64,000 bases of DNA from Erinaceus europaeus (lineage: Eukaryota; Chordata; Mammalia; Eulipotyphla; Erinaceidae): NCBI RefSeq assembly GCF_950295315.1, contig NC_080172.1, positions 77,891,118 through 77,955,117 on the forward strand, written 5' to 3'. The position numbers and the translations under genes are program-made. The notes below the pieces were generated by a model. The model saw only the letters and a list, made by a program, of their open reading frames with translations. It did not search any database and was not told the origin of the DNA. Position 1 is the stretch's first letter. Each line of letters starts with the position of its first letter. Positions 10,827-19,790 of the stretch are shown one piece after another.

Positions 10827-11942
10827 TTATGGATCCTGGGGTGCATCCTGTAGCCAGTCCTCTTGCAGCCAGTCTTCTTGCAGTGTTTCTTGTTCTTCAG
10901 GGATATCAGCGCCATCATATGGGTATTGCCGGACATGGCGGACAGGAACCCAAACAGGCTTGGAGTAATTTTGTGGAAAAATACATGCGAAACCCCTCCC
11001 CATAGTCAACAGGGGGTCAGGTCCTTTCCAAATTTTATCAAGTGGGTCTTTCCATTTGACTTTAATAGCTGGGAGGGTGGGTGGTGTTTGCCAATGAAGA
11101 ATTATAGGAGGTCGGTCTGAGTTTTTGTAAATATTAAAGAGATTTAATGTAGTTAAGACTTTTGCCAGCTGGATATTAGGGGGGTACATTTCCCGTTTTT
11201 CTTTATTTAACTGAGCCTTAAGAGTTTGATGGGCCCTCTCAACAATGCCTTGTCCCTGTGGATTATACAGAATGCCTGTAGTATGAGTAATGTTCCAGAG
11301 GGAACAAAAATCTTTAAATTGTTTGCTGGTAAAAGCATTCCCATTATCCGTTTTAAGTTGAAGAGGCAAGCCCATTACAGCAAAACAGGAGAGCATATGG
11401 CTTATAAGCTTTTTTGAGTTTTCTCCAGTCTGAGCTGTAGCCCACATAAATTTAGAGAAGGTATCAATTGAGACAAACACATATTTTTGTTTGCCAAAGT
11501 TAGGTATGTGGGTAACATCAATTTGCCAAAGAGCATTGGCTTTTAAACCTTGAGGATTAACCCCCAGAGTCTGAATAGCATGTGTTTTGATTAGACCTGC
11601 ACAGGAGGAACATGTAGCAAGAATACGTTTTAACTGTGGCAGAGGAATATCAGGAAATTGAGCTCGAAGACCTTTAAGATTAACATGGGTTAGGGAATGA
11701 AAGTCAGCAGGATTAGAGACAGAGGCTAGGAGAATTCCTGTGGAGGCAAGGCGGTCAGCTGCAGCATTCCCTTCGGACAGGGGACCAGGAAGAGGGCTGT
11801 GGGAACGTAGGTGCTGAACATACAGTGGATGGGTTCGAGAACAGAGCATAGAGGCAATTTGAATTAAAAGAGGAGAAAGTGGGTTGTCATCAATTCTTAC
11901 ATAAGATCGAGCAAGCCATGGAAGTAAGTTAACAGTATACAC
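10827..11942 (-). pseudogene. Provirus pol 3' part: RNase H C-terminus and integrase, open frame of 371 codons
   Basis: Longest open frame in the window. Residues 1-65 are the end of RNase H (motif with SH.PLPGPL..GNAAAD). Integrase follows: zinc-binding H82, H86, C111, C114; catalytic core D142, D199, E235 with exactly 35 residues between the last two; then a C-terminal SH3-like domain rich in W and basic residues up to about residue 340. Integrase would join viral DNA ends to the host chromosome. The listed start is an internal methionine, because the true frame began in RT and is cut by the L1 insertion on the right. The last 20 residues contain a short direct repeat (QEDWL twice). All catalytic residues survive, but upstream lesions preclude normal Gag-Pol expression. 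Confidence 0.93.
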
Positions 11943-11967
11943 ATTGTCAGAAAAAAGGTTGAAGGAT

Positions 11968-11983
11968 TCTGGTACAGCTTTTA
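11968..11983. repeat. Target-site duplication of the nested L1, left copy
   Basis: TCTGGTACAGCTTTTA, repeated exactly at 12,409-12,424. A 16-bp duplication is typical of L1 endonuclease-driven insertion. Confidence 0.95.
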
Positions 11984-12408
11984 TTTATTTATTTTTTTAT
12001 TTAAATTTTTAATTTAAGAAAGGATTAGTGAACAAAGGCATAAGGTAGGAGGGGTACAACTCCACACAATTCCCACCTCCCAATCCCCATAACCCACCCT
12101 CTCCCATGATAGCCTTCCCATTCTCTAGCCCTCTGGGAGCATGGACCCAGGGTCATTGAGGGTTGCAGAAGGTGGAAGGTCTGGCTTCTGTAATTGCTTC
12201 CCCGCTGAACATGGGCGTTGACTGGTCGGTCCATACTCCCAGTCTGCCTCTCTCTTTCCCTAGTAAGGTGTGTCTCTGGGGAAGCTGAGCTCCAGGACAC
12301 ATTGGTGGGGTCTTCAATCCAGGGAAGCCTAGCCAGCATCCTGGTGGCATCTGGAACCTGGTGATTGAAAAGAGAGTTAACATACAAAGCCAAACAATTT
12401 GTTGAGCA
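11984..12408 (-). mobile_element. 5'-truncated L1 3'UTR inserted in provirus RNase H
   Basis: About 425 bp, minus orientation: T-rich (poly(A) complement) at 11,984-12,018, then the terminal 3'UTR block shared with 52,960-53,345 at high identity. Flanked by the 16-bp duplication. The 441 bases separating the two duplicated copies are a multiple of three, and the pol frame is the same on both sides. This is the youngest layer of the nest. Confidence 0.95.
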
Positions 12409-12424
12409 TCTGGTACAGCTTTTA

Positions 12425-12872
12425 ATGCAAGGGAAACAGCATAAAGTTCTTTGTACTGAGGGGAATTATCAGGAAGTTCAGTAAAGAGAGGTTTGGGGTA
12501 TTGCTGGTCTGGATAATATATAAGGGCAGCAGCTCCCTTTTTTCCACCATCAGTGAACACTGTAGGAGCAGAGGGGATGGGATCTTGAGAGAAAAGTTTA
12601 GGTACTAGTAGAGGCAACAGAGGTAAAGAAGCTATCAAATTATTAGAGGGAAAATGATTATCTAATTGTCCTGGAAAACTCATTAAACTTATGGCAAAAC
12701 GAGAATGGTGGTGTATGAGCCATTCTGTATCAGTGAGAGAAAAGGGAAGAATGATTGAATCTGGTTCCCTTCCTAAGACCTGATCCGATCTGTTTCTTCC
12801 TTGGCGAACCATAAATGCTAAGGCATCAATCTCGGTAAGGAGTCTTGGAGCTCCGCCTACTGGCGTATGAAG
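12425..12872 (-). pseudogene. Provirus RT connection and RNase H N-terminal part
   Basis: Frame from 12,812 leftward: RNase H first catalytic aspartate in FTDGG (residue 88 of that frame) and glutamate in QYKELYAV (residue 122). The frame then runs into the inserted L1, so the printed 219-codon frame ending at 12,153 has an artificial L1-derived C-terminus. An in-frame TGA at 12,873-12,875 separates it from upstream RT. Confidence 0.88.
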
Positions 12873-13682
12873 TCATTCGAGAACGCCATGTTTCTGCCAC
12901 AATGCCCCCACTACTGTGCGGGTGGAATTAAAGATTAGAAGATTTACTGGAGAGGAGGGGGAGAACCGAACGAGGTGCATGTCCTGGAGAGCCTGGTTAA
13001 CTTTTTCTAGAGCCAAGGAGGCTTCGGGGGTTAACATACGCTTTGAGGAGGGCTGTTTGTTTCCTTTTAACAGATCAAACAGTGGTTGCAGGCAGCTTGT
13101 AGGCAGATAAAGATACTGCCTAAGCCAATTCAAATTTCCAAGAAAACTTTGTAAAGAAGCAAGAGTGAGATTACAAGGAAAAGTAACACAAGGTTTTAAA
13201 GGATGAATCTGCGTTAGGGAAATCTCTGAGCCTAAGAAAGATATTGGAGGGATTAGCTGTATCTTCTCAGGAGCTACATTAAGTCCACTTCACTTTAAGG
13301 CAGGGATTAGAAAATCATGTAGGGCGGAGAGATCTGTATCTAATTCTCCCCATATTAACATGTCATCCATATAATGAAAAACCTTAAAGCCCTTATGAAT
13401 ATATGGAAAAAGGGCAGATTTAACAACCTCTTGACAAATAGTTGGACTATTAGCCATTCCCTGGGGCAGTACCACCCATTCAAATCTATCGGCAGGGCTG
13501 GCATTATTAATAGAAGGAACAGAGAAAGCAAAACGTTTACAATCTTGTGGGTGTAAGGGAATAGAGAAAAAACAATCCTGTATATCAATAGCTATGATTG
13601 GAATTCCTGTGGGAATTGCGGAAGCAAGAGGCAAACCCCTTTGGGGGGAAGCCCCAAACCTGCATGGTTTTATTAACTGCAC
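12873..13682 (-). pseudogene. Provirus reverse transcriptase, palm and thumb part
   Basis: Frame from 13,682 shows the palm: first catalytic aspartate in [10 protein letters not shown] (residue 33), LPQGMANSP (residues 72-80) and YMDD at residues 104-107 (nucleotides 13,362-13,373). A TGA stop at 13,290-13,292 interrupts it. The same frame then continues open through the thumb and connection (13,289 to 12,876) to a second TGA. Two single-base changes to stop are the simplest reading. Confidence 0.92.
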
Positions 13683-13845
13683 GAAGATCTTGGAGGAGGC
13701 GCCATTTTCCTGAGCGCTTTTTAATCACAAAGACTGGAGTATTCCATGGGCTCCGAGAATAACGAATGTGTCCCAAAGATAACTGCTCTTGGACAAATTC
13801 TTTTAAAATTTCTAGCTTCTCCCTAGGCAAAGGCCACTGTTCCAC
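13585..13845 (-). pseudogene. Provirus reverse transcriptase, fingers part, frameshifted
   Basis: Encodes the RT N-terminal fingers motif ([20 protein letters not shown], then QDLRAVN). The frame is lost near 13,655-13,680, where the RT continues in another frame beginning at 13,682. This indicates a small indel between the fingers and the palm. Confidence 0.9.
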
Positions 13846-13904
13846 CCAGACAGGCTTATTAGAAAGCCAATCTAAGCGGGGAGTTCTGTTATGAACAGTG
13901 GCAG

Positions 13905-14315
13905 TTAGTATTGGGGGTGCTGGTTGGGTCTAGCAGTCTCACAGGAGTGAGTGTGGTGTCCTGCAGAGGTGTCTGAGGATATCACTACATCTAAAGATTC
14001 CATCAAGTCTCTTCCCAATAAATTGGTGCTTATATCAGCTATTAAAGGTTGAAAGCGTCTGGTAGTCCCTTCTGGATCTTCCCACACAAGGGAATCTTGT
14101 GTGCGGAATGCCTGAGTCAATCCTCCAACACCATGTATGCGTGGTCCTGGGAGGAGTTCCCAACTCTGGGGAACCTCTGCTTGTCTTAATATTGTCTTAT
14201 CTGCTCCCGTGTCAATCAAACACTTAAAAGGAATATTACCAATCTTTACTGTCATAGTTGGGTGACCCCTTTCTAAAACAGGGGTGGTCCATAAAATCTC
14301 AGGCTCCGAATTCAA
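13905..14315 (-). pseudogene. Provirus aspartic protease
   Basis: 136-codon open frame. Active-site D35-T36-G37-A-D with hydrophobic residues before it, a glycine-rich flap (HGVGG), and the second conserved motif NLLGRD near residues 97-102. Protease matures Gag and Gag-Pol. No dUTPase domain is evident next to it. In class II elements protease is reached by frameshifting from gag; the frameshift site was not located. Confidence 0.92.
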
Positions 14316-14593
14316 GCTGTTCTCTTGCTCCAGCCGGTTATTTCTATGCTGGAAGTTCCCACATACCGCGGGTTCCTCCTTCTGCTCACCCTCTGTTATT
14401 GTTACTTGGCGTGGTGGGTGTAGCTATGGATTGGGTCCCAAGCTGGGCTTCTGTTTGTGGAAGAAGGGCACAGCACAAAGCGGGCAACCTGCTTCATTCC
14501 CTCTTGGGGGCGGGGCTAAGGGAAGCCCCACACCTAGTTTAAATCCCTGTTTACATTTGGCAGAGGCGTGCTGTTCCTATGGAACCTTGACCA

Positions 14594-14776
14594 ACAATCT
14601 CTCCTCCAGTGAAATCCTTTCTGGCATCTGGGACAAGGCATTCGTGGTCTCTGGTTCCCTGTCTGTAGGCGGGGTTGCCCTGACTGGAGGATGTGGTCGC
14701 CCTGACTGGAGGCGGGTCACGGTCTATTTTCTGGACATTGGTTACGCCAATGCCCTTGGCGACCGCACTGAAAGCA
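14594..14776 (-). pseudogene. Provirus nucleocapsid (two CCHC zinc knuckles)
   Basis: Two C-X2-C-X4-H-X4-C knuckles on the minus strand: CFQCGRQGHWRNQC at 14,776-14,735 and CPRCQKGFHWRRDC at 14,635-14,594, with a 33-residue linker. They bind and package genomic RNA. An in-frame stop follows the first knuckle near 14,725, and the second is read in another frame. Confidence 0.88.
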
Positions 14777-14812
14777 AGCCCCTTTTTGCTTAAGCAAGGT
14801 AGCTGCATAGGC

Positions 14813-15399
14813 CTATAACATAGGTCCTTGAAAAGAGCTTGATCTGAGATCCTGTGTAGCTAGAATCCAAGTATCTGGGTGTTCGTTTTTAAGAGTAATA
14901 CAGGCCTGTCGAAAATGCGGAAGCATTCCATCCCAGACTATGGATCACAGGAGGAGAAAACGAGCGTCAGGATTATAAATCTTCCTTTCCAAACTCGACT
15001 GGACCCTGGCAACGAATTTAGCGAGGGATTCATCAGGTTCTTGTTGCAGGGAGAGAATGGGGGCTGAGGCTGCTCCCATGGGTGGTGTTAATCGCTCCCA
15101 TGCTTTTAATGCACACAGGCGTACTTGATCAAAATACCCCGGTGGAAACTTGGCTTCCACCTGTTTAATCCCTGTTTCTAATTGGCCTGTTCCAAACAAT
15201 GCATCAAAATTACCCTCTGGCTGATTTTGAATATTTTTCCGCGATTGTTGTAAACATTTGTCGTGAAAGAATGCCTCCCATTGCAGGAAGAGGGAGCCTG
15301 GGAGCGTAGCACGAGTCACATACCTCCAATCTTGGGGGGTATTAAGGTTCTGATGCAGGCCTTGTAAAATGGACCTGGTCCATGGGGCATGAATACCGT
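14813..15399 (-). pseudogene. Provirus gag capsid fragment
   Basis: Open from the deletion junction at about 15,399 leftward in the frame of 15,319-14,945. Contains the capsid major-homology-type motif (QEPDESLAKFVARVQSSL). In-frame TGA at 14,945-14,947 and TAG at 14,813-14,815 break it. Matrix and the start of gag are missing because a deletion joins U3 of the 5' LTR directly to capsid. Confidence 0.88.
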
Positions 15400-15648
15400 C
15401 AAGTAGGGTGGAAACAGGATGTGATATAGAGAGGGTGGAGAGAAAAGTGACTGGTGAAAATCAGAGTGTGACAAGGAGGGGGCGGAACAGGCGAGAGTCC
15501 TATCACTGAACCACCAATGCCCTGGATGGAGTGCTTTATGTAAATGTAAAAGTGATTTATGTAAATAGACCAAAGCTTTGGATCAGTAAATCCCTATATA
15601 GGCATATGGTTAAGCAGAAGCCAGGGGGAGGTGGCATACTACCCAACA
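15400..15648 (-). mobile_element. 5' LTR of the provirus, truncated
   Basis: Only the first 249 bases (U3) survive. They match 8,680-8,928 of the 3' LTR with 9 differences over 248 bases. The rest of U3, R, U5, primer-binding site and leader are deleted. Confidence 0.92.
15488..15520 (-). other. tRNA-Gly 5'-half-like segment in the 5' LTR
   Basis: Second copy of the LTR segment, beginning GCATTGGTGGTTCAGTGATA. It matches 30 of the first 33 bases of mammalian tRNA-Gly, so it is closer to the tRNA than the 3' LTR copy. Three differences are shared by both copies and therefore predate integration. Confidence 0.82.
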
Positions 15649-15957
15649 AGGTTGGACCAATTTACATTCCCACCAGCAGTGTAAAAGGGTTCCTCTGTCG
15701 CCACAACCTCTCCAGCATTTGTTGCTGCTGTCCTTTTTGATGTACACCATTCTTACAGGAGTGAGGTGTTATCTTAGTGTTGTCTTAATTTGCATTTCTC
15801 TGACAATCAGTGACCTAGAGCAGTTTTTCATATGTTTGTTAGCGTTTTGGATCTCCTCTGAGATGAATGTTTTGTTCATATCCTCTGCCCATTTTTGGAT
15901 GGGGTCATTTGCTTTTTTGGTGCTAAGTTTGCTGAGCTCTTTATATATTGTGGTCCG
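15649..15957 (-). pseudogene. L1 ORF2 C-terminal fragment, right half of the interrupted L1
   Basis: Continues the L1 from 8,476. The first six bases are the provirus target duplication. Encodes the stretch seen at 53,940-54,220 ([17 protein letters not shown] region, here [13 protein letters not shown]). Joined at about 15,945-15,958 to ORF2 N-terminal sequence by an internal deletion. Confidence 0.88.
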
Positions 15958-16151
15958 TTAGCCTGTTTGATAGTTTTCCATCCTTTCACTTTAATTCTGT
16001 GTTTATCTTGTTGTGACAGATGGGATTCTTGAAAGCAGCATATGGTTGGATTATGTTTTCTGATCCATCCCCCAACTCTGTGCCTTTTGATGGGTGAGTT
16101 TAAGCCATTGACATTTATTGATATTATGGATTTAATGTATTGTAGTGCCAT
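15958..16151 (-). pseudogene. L1 ORF2 start (endonuclease N-terminus)
   Basis: Minus-strand frame starting at 16,151 has the endonuclease opening (SIISINVNGLNSPIKR, with the conserved asparagine) and QESHL with the conserved glutamate. About 60 residues later it jumps to the C-terminal region, so the catalytic centre of the endonuclease and the entire RT are absent. Confidence 0.88.
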
Positions 16152-16244
16152 TGTTCAAAAAAATTTTTTTTGATGTTTGCTCTGATATAATGCTAGTATT
16201 GTAGTGATGTTCTTGTTTATAAGAGGTCTTTTAGAACCTCTTCC

Positions 16245-17091
16245 AGGGCCAGTTTGGTGATGGTTTCCTCCTTTAACTGTTGTCTAAAAAGGTTTTGATC
16301 TCTCCATCTAGTTTGAATGAAAGTCTAGCAGGATATATTATCCTTGGTTGAAACCCTTTTTCATTCAGGGATCGATAGATATCTTGCCATTCTCTTCTGG
16401 CTTTTAGAGTCTGAGTGGGGAAGTCTGCAGATAATCTTATGGGTTTTCCCTTGTATGTGACTTTCTGCTTCTCTCTTGCAACCTTTAGGATCCTTTCTTT
16501 ATCCTTACTTCTTCTCATTGTGAGTATGATGTGTCTTGGTGTCTTCAGGTCTGGGTTGATTCTGTTTGGTACTCTCTGGGCCTCTTGAATCTTGATTTCC
16601 TTTATGTTATTCAGGTCTGGTAAATTTTCTTCTATTATTTCCTCTAGAATGTTTGCTTCCCCTTCCTTTCTTTATTCCTCTGGCAGGCCAATTACACTAA
16701 TGTTACTTCTTTTGAGATCATCCCATATGTCTCTGTTGTTGTTTTCAGTGTCTCTCAATCTCTTTTTAAGCTCTTTCACCTCTTTCTTCATTTTCTCTAA
16801 CTCATCCTCTGTCCGACTAATTCTGTTTTCTGCTTCTGTTAGTCTGCTTTCCCTTGCCTCAGCTTCTTTCTTCATTACAGCTGTTTCAGCTTTCAGTTCT
16901 CTAATTGCCTCAAGATAATCAGTATTTTCCTTGGGGGTCTCAACTGTTGTTTCCCTAATACTGCCATTCCTTTCCTCCAATGTTGTTTTCATTTCTGTGA
17001 TTAATACGTTTATTATTGCGTGCATACCTTTATTACTTATGGTTACTTCTGGCTGATTTGTAGTTTCTTCAGGGCTCTTGTCTTCATTCAT
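16245..17091 (-). pseudogene. L1 ORF1 (nucleic-acid chaperone), degraded
   Basis: Frame from 17,091: acidic N-terminus, then a long heptad coiled coil (residues about 55-115, E/K/L/R-rich) and the start of the RRM domain (NISVIGLPEE). A TAA stop at 16,672 follows. The same frame is open again at 16,518-16,273, giving the C-terminal domain (FPTQTLKARREW, ARLSF). One stop plus a missing central part make it non-functional. Confidence 0.88.
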
Positions 17092-17984
17092 TGGAGTAGC
17101 TGTTTTATTTGTTTTTTTATCTACCCATTTTTTTGATTTTTGTGTTTCTTTTTTTTTATGCTCTGTTGTTCCTCAGTTGTGTCTTGAGTACAAGCAACAC
17201 TGTACTAAATACCTTTATGACAATTGCACTCACCAACCTCAGGAATTACAGTAGCAACTGAAGCAAGTATTGAAGCAGTTTAATCACTACCAGTTAGCCA
17301 AACAATTTCTCCAGCCTGTGAAAGAATAGTAACCAAATCCCAGTGAAGAAGAAAGAGAAAAAAAAAAAAGAAGGGATAGCAAGAATAGACAGTTATGCAA
17401 GTCTACTATCCACTGTATATTCTAGGGGTAAGAAGAGGGGAAAGGGAACTAGAGCAGAGATACACACATAGAGAGTCCACTCTGAGTCAGAATTCTTCCC
17501 CAAAATAATTCCCAAATGTGTATCAGTGAATTCAGAAAAGCACACTCTTTGGTGGTGTGGGGGCTGGAGCCTGTGGCTTTGGGAGTTGTAGGATTAAGGA
17601 AGAAAGGATGACAAGAATGTAAAAAAGAATAAAAAAAGAAAGAGGGAGAGAAAAAAGAAAAAGATAAGAAAAAGAACAGTCATAAAAGAGCAGTGAAAGG
17701 AAAGAGTTTTTTTCCATTTATTTATTTATTTATTTTTAATTATTTAATTAGCTATGCGGGGTGAGGTGGGGGGGTTGGCTACTTAGAAAGAAAAAAGGTC
17801 AGAGGTTTGAGAAGGGTATAGACTTAGAATGAATGATACTCCCAGGTGGGACAGGAATTTTTTAAAGACAGAAGCTCAGCAGGGGATTCTGCTAGGAGCT
17901 GGTCCCCAGGGACTGGTTTGGGGTGGAGGGGGGAGGTGGTGTGCTTAATAATTAAAAGGAAAACAATTTTTTTGTTCCCTTTTT

Positions 17985-18160
17985 TTTCTTTATTTTATTT
18001 TATTTTATTTTATTTTATTTATTTATTTATTTATTTTTACCAGAGCACTGATCAGCTCTGGCTTTTGGTGGTGCAGGGGATTGAACCTGGGACTTTGGAG
18101 CCTCAGGCATAAGAATCTCTTTGCATAACCATTATGCTATCTACCCCTGCCCTCCCTTTT
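17985..18160 (-). mobile_element. SINE group B, minus strand
   Basis: (TTTTA)n/(TTTA)n tail complement, then TTTTTACCAGAGCACTGATC, GGGGATTGAACCTGGGAC (B-box complement) and head GCATAACCATTATGCTATCT. tRNA-like structure with A and B boxes. Inserted in the L1 5'UTR. Confidence 0.92.
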
Positions 18161-18311
18161 TTTTCTACTCTAATTCCTAACCCAAATTAAGTTATAGTCA
18201 CTCCCTTGGTGTCACCGCTAGGACCCCTTATTGACTGGCCTACTAAAGGCAGAAAATCCTACCGTTTCCAGAAGATGTGATCAGAGCTCAATCCACTAGC
18301 AGCTTCTCAGT

Positions 18312-18321
18312 CCGCCATCTT
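18312..18321 (-). promoter_or_regulatory. YY1-type site at the L1 5' end
   Basis: Minus-strand AAGATGGCGG, within about 20 bases of the L1 start. YY1 sites at this position set transcription initiation in other mammalian L1s; function here is inferred. Confidence 0.6.
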
Positions 18322-18377
18322 CTGGGAACCCATCATTTTAGTTCTTAAGTAGTTAGTATTTTAGGTCGAGTTGGAGA

Positions 18378-18522
18378 GACATAAGCAGAGAAATTGAGTA
18401 AACGAATGAAAGAATCCACAGCACTGAAGCTTCCTTCAGGGCAGTGGAGGCAGGGCTTAACATGGGTCGCACAGAAAACTCAGCAGTGCCCTATCCACGT
18501 GAGCTGTTCTACTGACCCCCAC
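18378..18522 (-). mobile_element. Old tRNA-derived SINE (group B-like), minus strand
   Basis: Degraded: purine-rich body, CACTGAAGCTTCCTTCAGG, GGGCTTAACATGGGTC and head-like GAGCTGTTCTACTGACCCCC. Confidence 0.55.
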
Positions 18523-18779
18523 TGGAATTATTTTTAATAAGATTTCATTCTAGATAAATAATTCTATCCAGAAAGTCAGTGTTTTTAGAAAATAAGTTTA
18601 CCCAATTCTCAGTAATTATCTCTCTTATACCCCAAAGTTTTCATAAGTGCTCAAAAAAATTTATCACACTGAGGTGCTGAGGAAGGTCAAAATGTTTTAG
18701 GCATGGTGAGAAACAAAAAGACAGTAGTGATTATTTTACTTAGTATCTTCTGCCAAGAAGACTTAACCTTTTATATTTT

Positions 18780-19110
18780 TAATATTTATTTATGTATTTA
18801 TTTATTTATTTTGCCTCCAGGGTTATTGCTGGGGCTTGGTGATTACCCTATGAATCCACTGCTCCTGGAGGCTATTTTTTCCCTTTTGTTGCCCTTGTTG
18901 TTTATCATTGTTATTATTGTTATTGCTGTCATTGTTGTTGGATAGGACAGAGAAAAATGGAGAGAGGAGGGGAAGACAGAGAGGGGAAGAGAAAGACACC
19001 TGCATCTGCCAGTGAAGCGACCCCCCTGTAGGTAGGGAGCTGGGGGCTCAAACCAGGATCCTTAATGCCGGTCTGTGCACTTCACTATCTGAGTTACTGC
19101 TCGGCTCCCA
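18780..19110 (-). mobile_element. SINE group A1, minus strand
   Basis: TTTATTTATTTATTT tail complement, distal block GCCTCCAGGGTTATTGCTGG, GATAGGACAGAGAAAAATGG, tRNA head on the right. Includes the full distal segment. Confidence 0.93.
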
Positions 19111-19114
19111 ACTT

Positions 19115-19328
19115 TTTTTTTTTCAAAAAGTTTTTATTATCTTTATTTATTTACTGGATAGAGACAGGTAGAAATCAAAAGGGAAGGGGGTGGTAGAGAA
19201 GGGAGAGAAACAGTGAGATACCTGCAGCACTGCTTCACCACTTGCAAAGCTGTTCCCATGCAGGTGGGGACTGGGGGTCCTTGTCACTGTGACATGTGTG
19301 CTCAACCGGGTGAGCCATGACCAGGCCC
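19115..19328 (-). mobile_element. SINE group A2, minus strand
   Basis: TTTATTTATTTACTGGATAG, GAGACAGGTAGAAATC, CCTGCAGCACTGCTTCACC, CATGCAGGTGGGGACTGGGG and head complement ACATGTGTGCTCAACCGGG. Confidence 0.9.
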
Positions 19329-19618
19329 TGACTTAAGCTTTTTACAGAGTGTTAAACAGAAACTCTCTTAGAGTTAATGAAATTGTCTATCCCAGTCCCA
19401 ACAATAATAGTTATGATTGATTTTTTTTTTACCTGGATCCTTGGCATTAGAATAATAGAGAAAATATGCACAGGTTTAGAGAAGGCTCTGCTTTAGTAGG
19501 CATTTAAAGGAAATGAAGACTCTAAGCCTAGTCCAGAATTCATCTATTATTTTATGTAGAATTGTTTGTGAGTTTGCACAGATGCAATTTTGGGTGGGGC
19601 TCTGTGTATAGGTTACCA

Positions 19619-19790
19619 ATTTTTTTATTTATAAAATGGAAGTATTGACAAGCCCATAGGATAAGAGGGGTAGAATTCCACATAATTCCCACCACCAGAG
19701 TTCCGTATAGTCATCAAATTTTTACAGGATTGTAGATCATCCTTTAGAATAGAGGTAAGGTACTTCCCACTCCTAGCCCCCAAGAACCAT
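19619..19790 (-). mobile_element. L1 3'UTR terminal fragment, minus strand
   Basis: TTTTTTTATTTATAAAATGG, GATAAGAGGGGTAGAATTCC and CACATAATTCCCACCACC match the poly(A)-proximal end of the long L1 3'UTR at 55,200-55,290. Confidence 0.8.

Larger units (their letters stand above)
8477..15648 (-). mobile_element. Class II (betaretrovirus-like) endogenous provirus, defective
   Basis: A minus-strand provirus of about 7.2 kb. Order in its own sense: truncated 5' LTR, gag (capsid and nucleocapsid), protease, RT, RNase H, integrase, about 1.9 kb without env, polypurine tract, 3' LTR. Supported by TG...CA LTR ends, 6-bp target duplication, DTGAD protease, YMDD RT, two CCHC knuckles and HHCC plus D,D-35-E integrase. 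It sits inside an L1 and is interrupted by a later L1 fragment. Stops, at least one frameshift, deletion of the 5' LTR-to-matrix region and absence of env make it non-infectious; I see it as an IAP/ERVK-like lineage, subgroup unresolved. Confidence 0.95.
17092..18333 (-). mobile_element. L1 5'UTR, minus strand
   Basis: About 1.2 kb upstream of ORF1, interrupted by a group B SINE. The 5' terminus lies near 18,333, where the minus strand reads GGGTTCCCAGAAGATGGCGG, the typical start of a mammalian L1 with a YY1 site. The L1 therefore inserted with its 5' end preserved. Confidence 0.75.

Noticed and set aside
12153..12812. 219-codon frame as a single protein
   Set aside because: The first about 135 codons are provirus RT/RNase H, but the rest is antisense-inserted L1 3'UTR, shown by the 16-bp target duplication at the switch.
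14258..14793. Plus-strand frames of 94 and 169 codons across the provirus
   Set aside because: They are antisense to protease and nucleocapsid coding sequence, with no domain of their own.
15488..15520. Functional tRNA-Gly gene
   Set aside because: Only the 5' half is present. The anticodon, T arm with B box, and acceptor 3' strand are missing.
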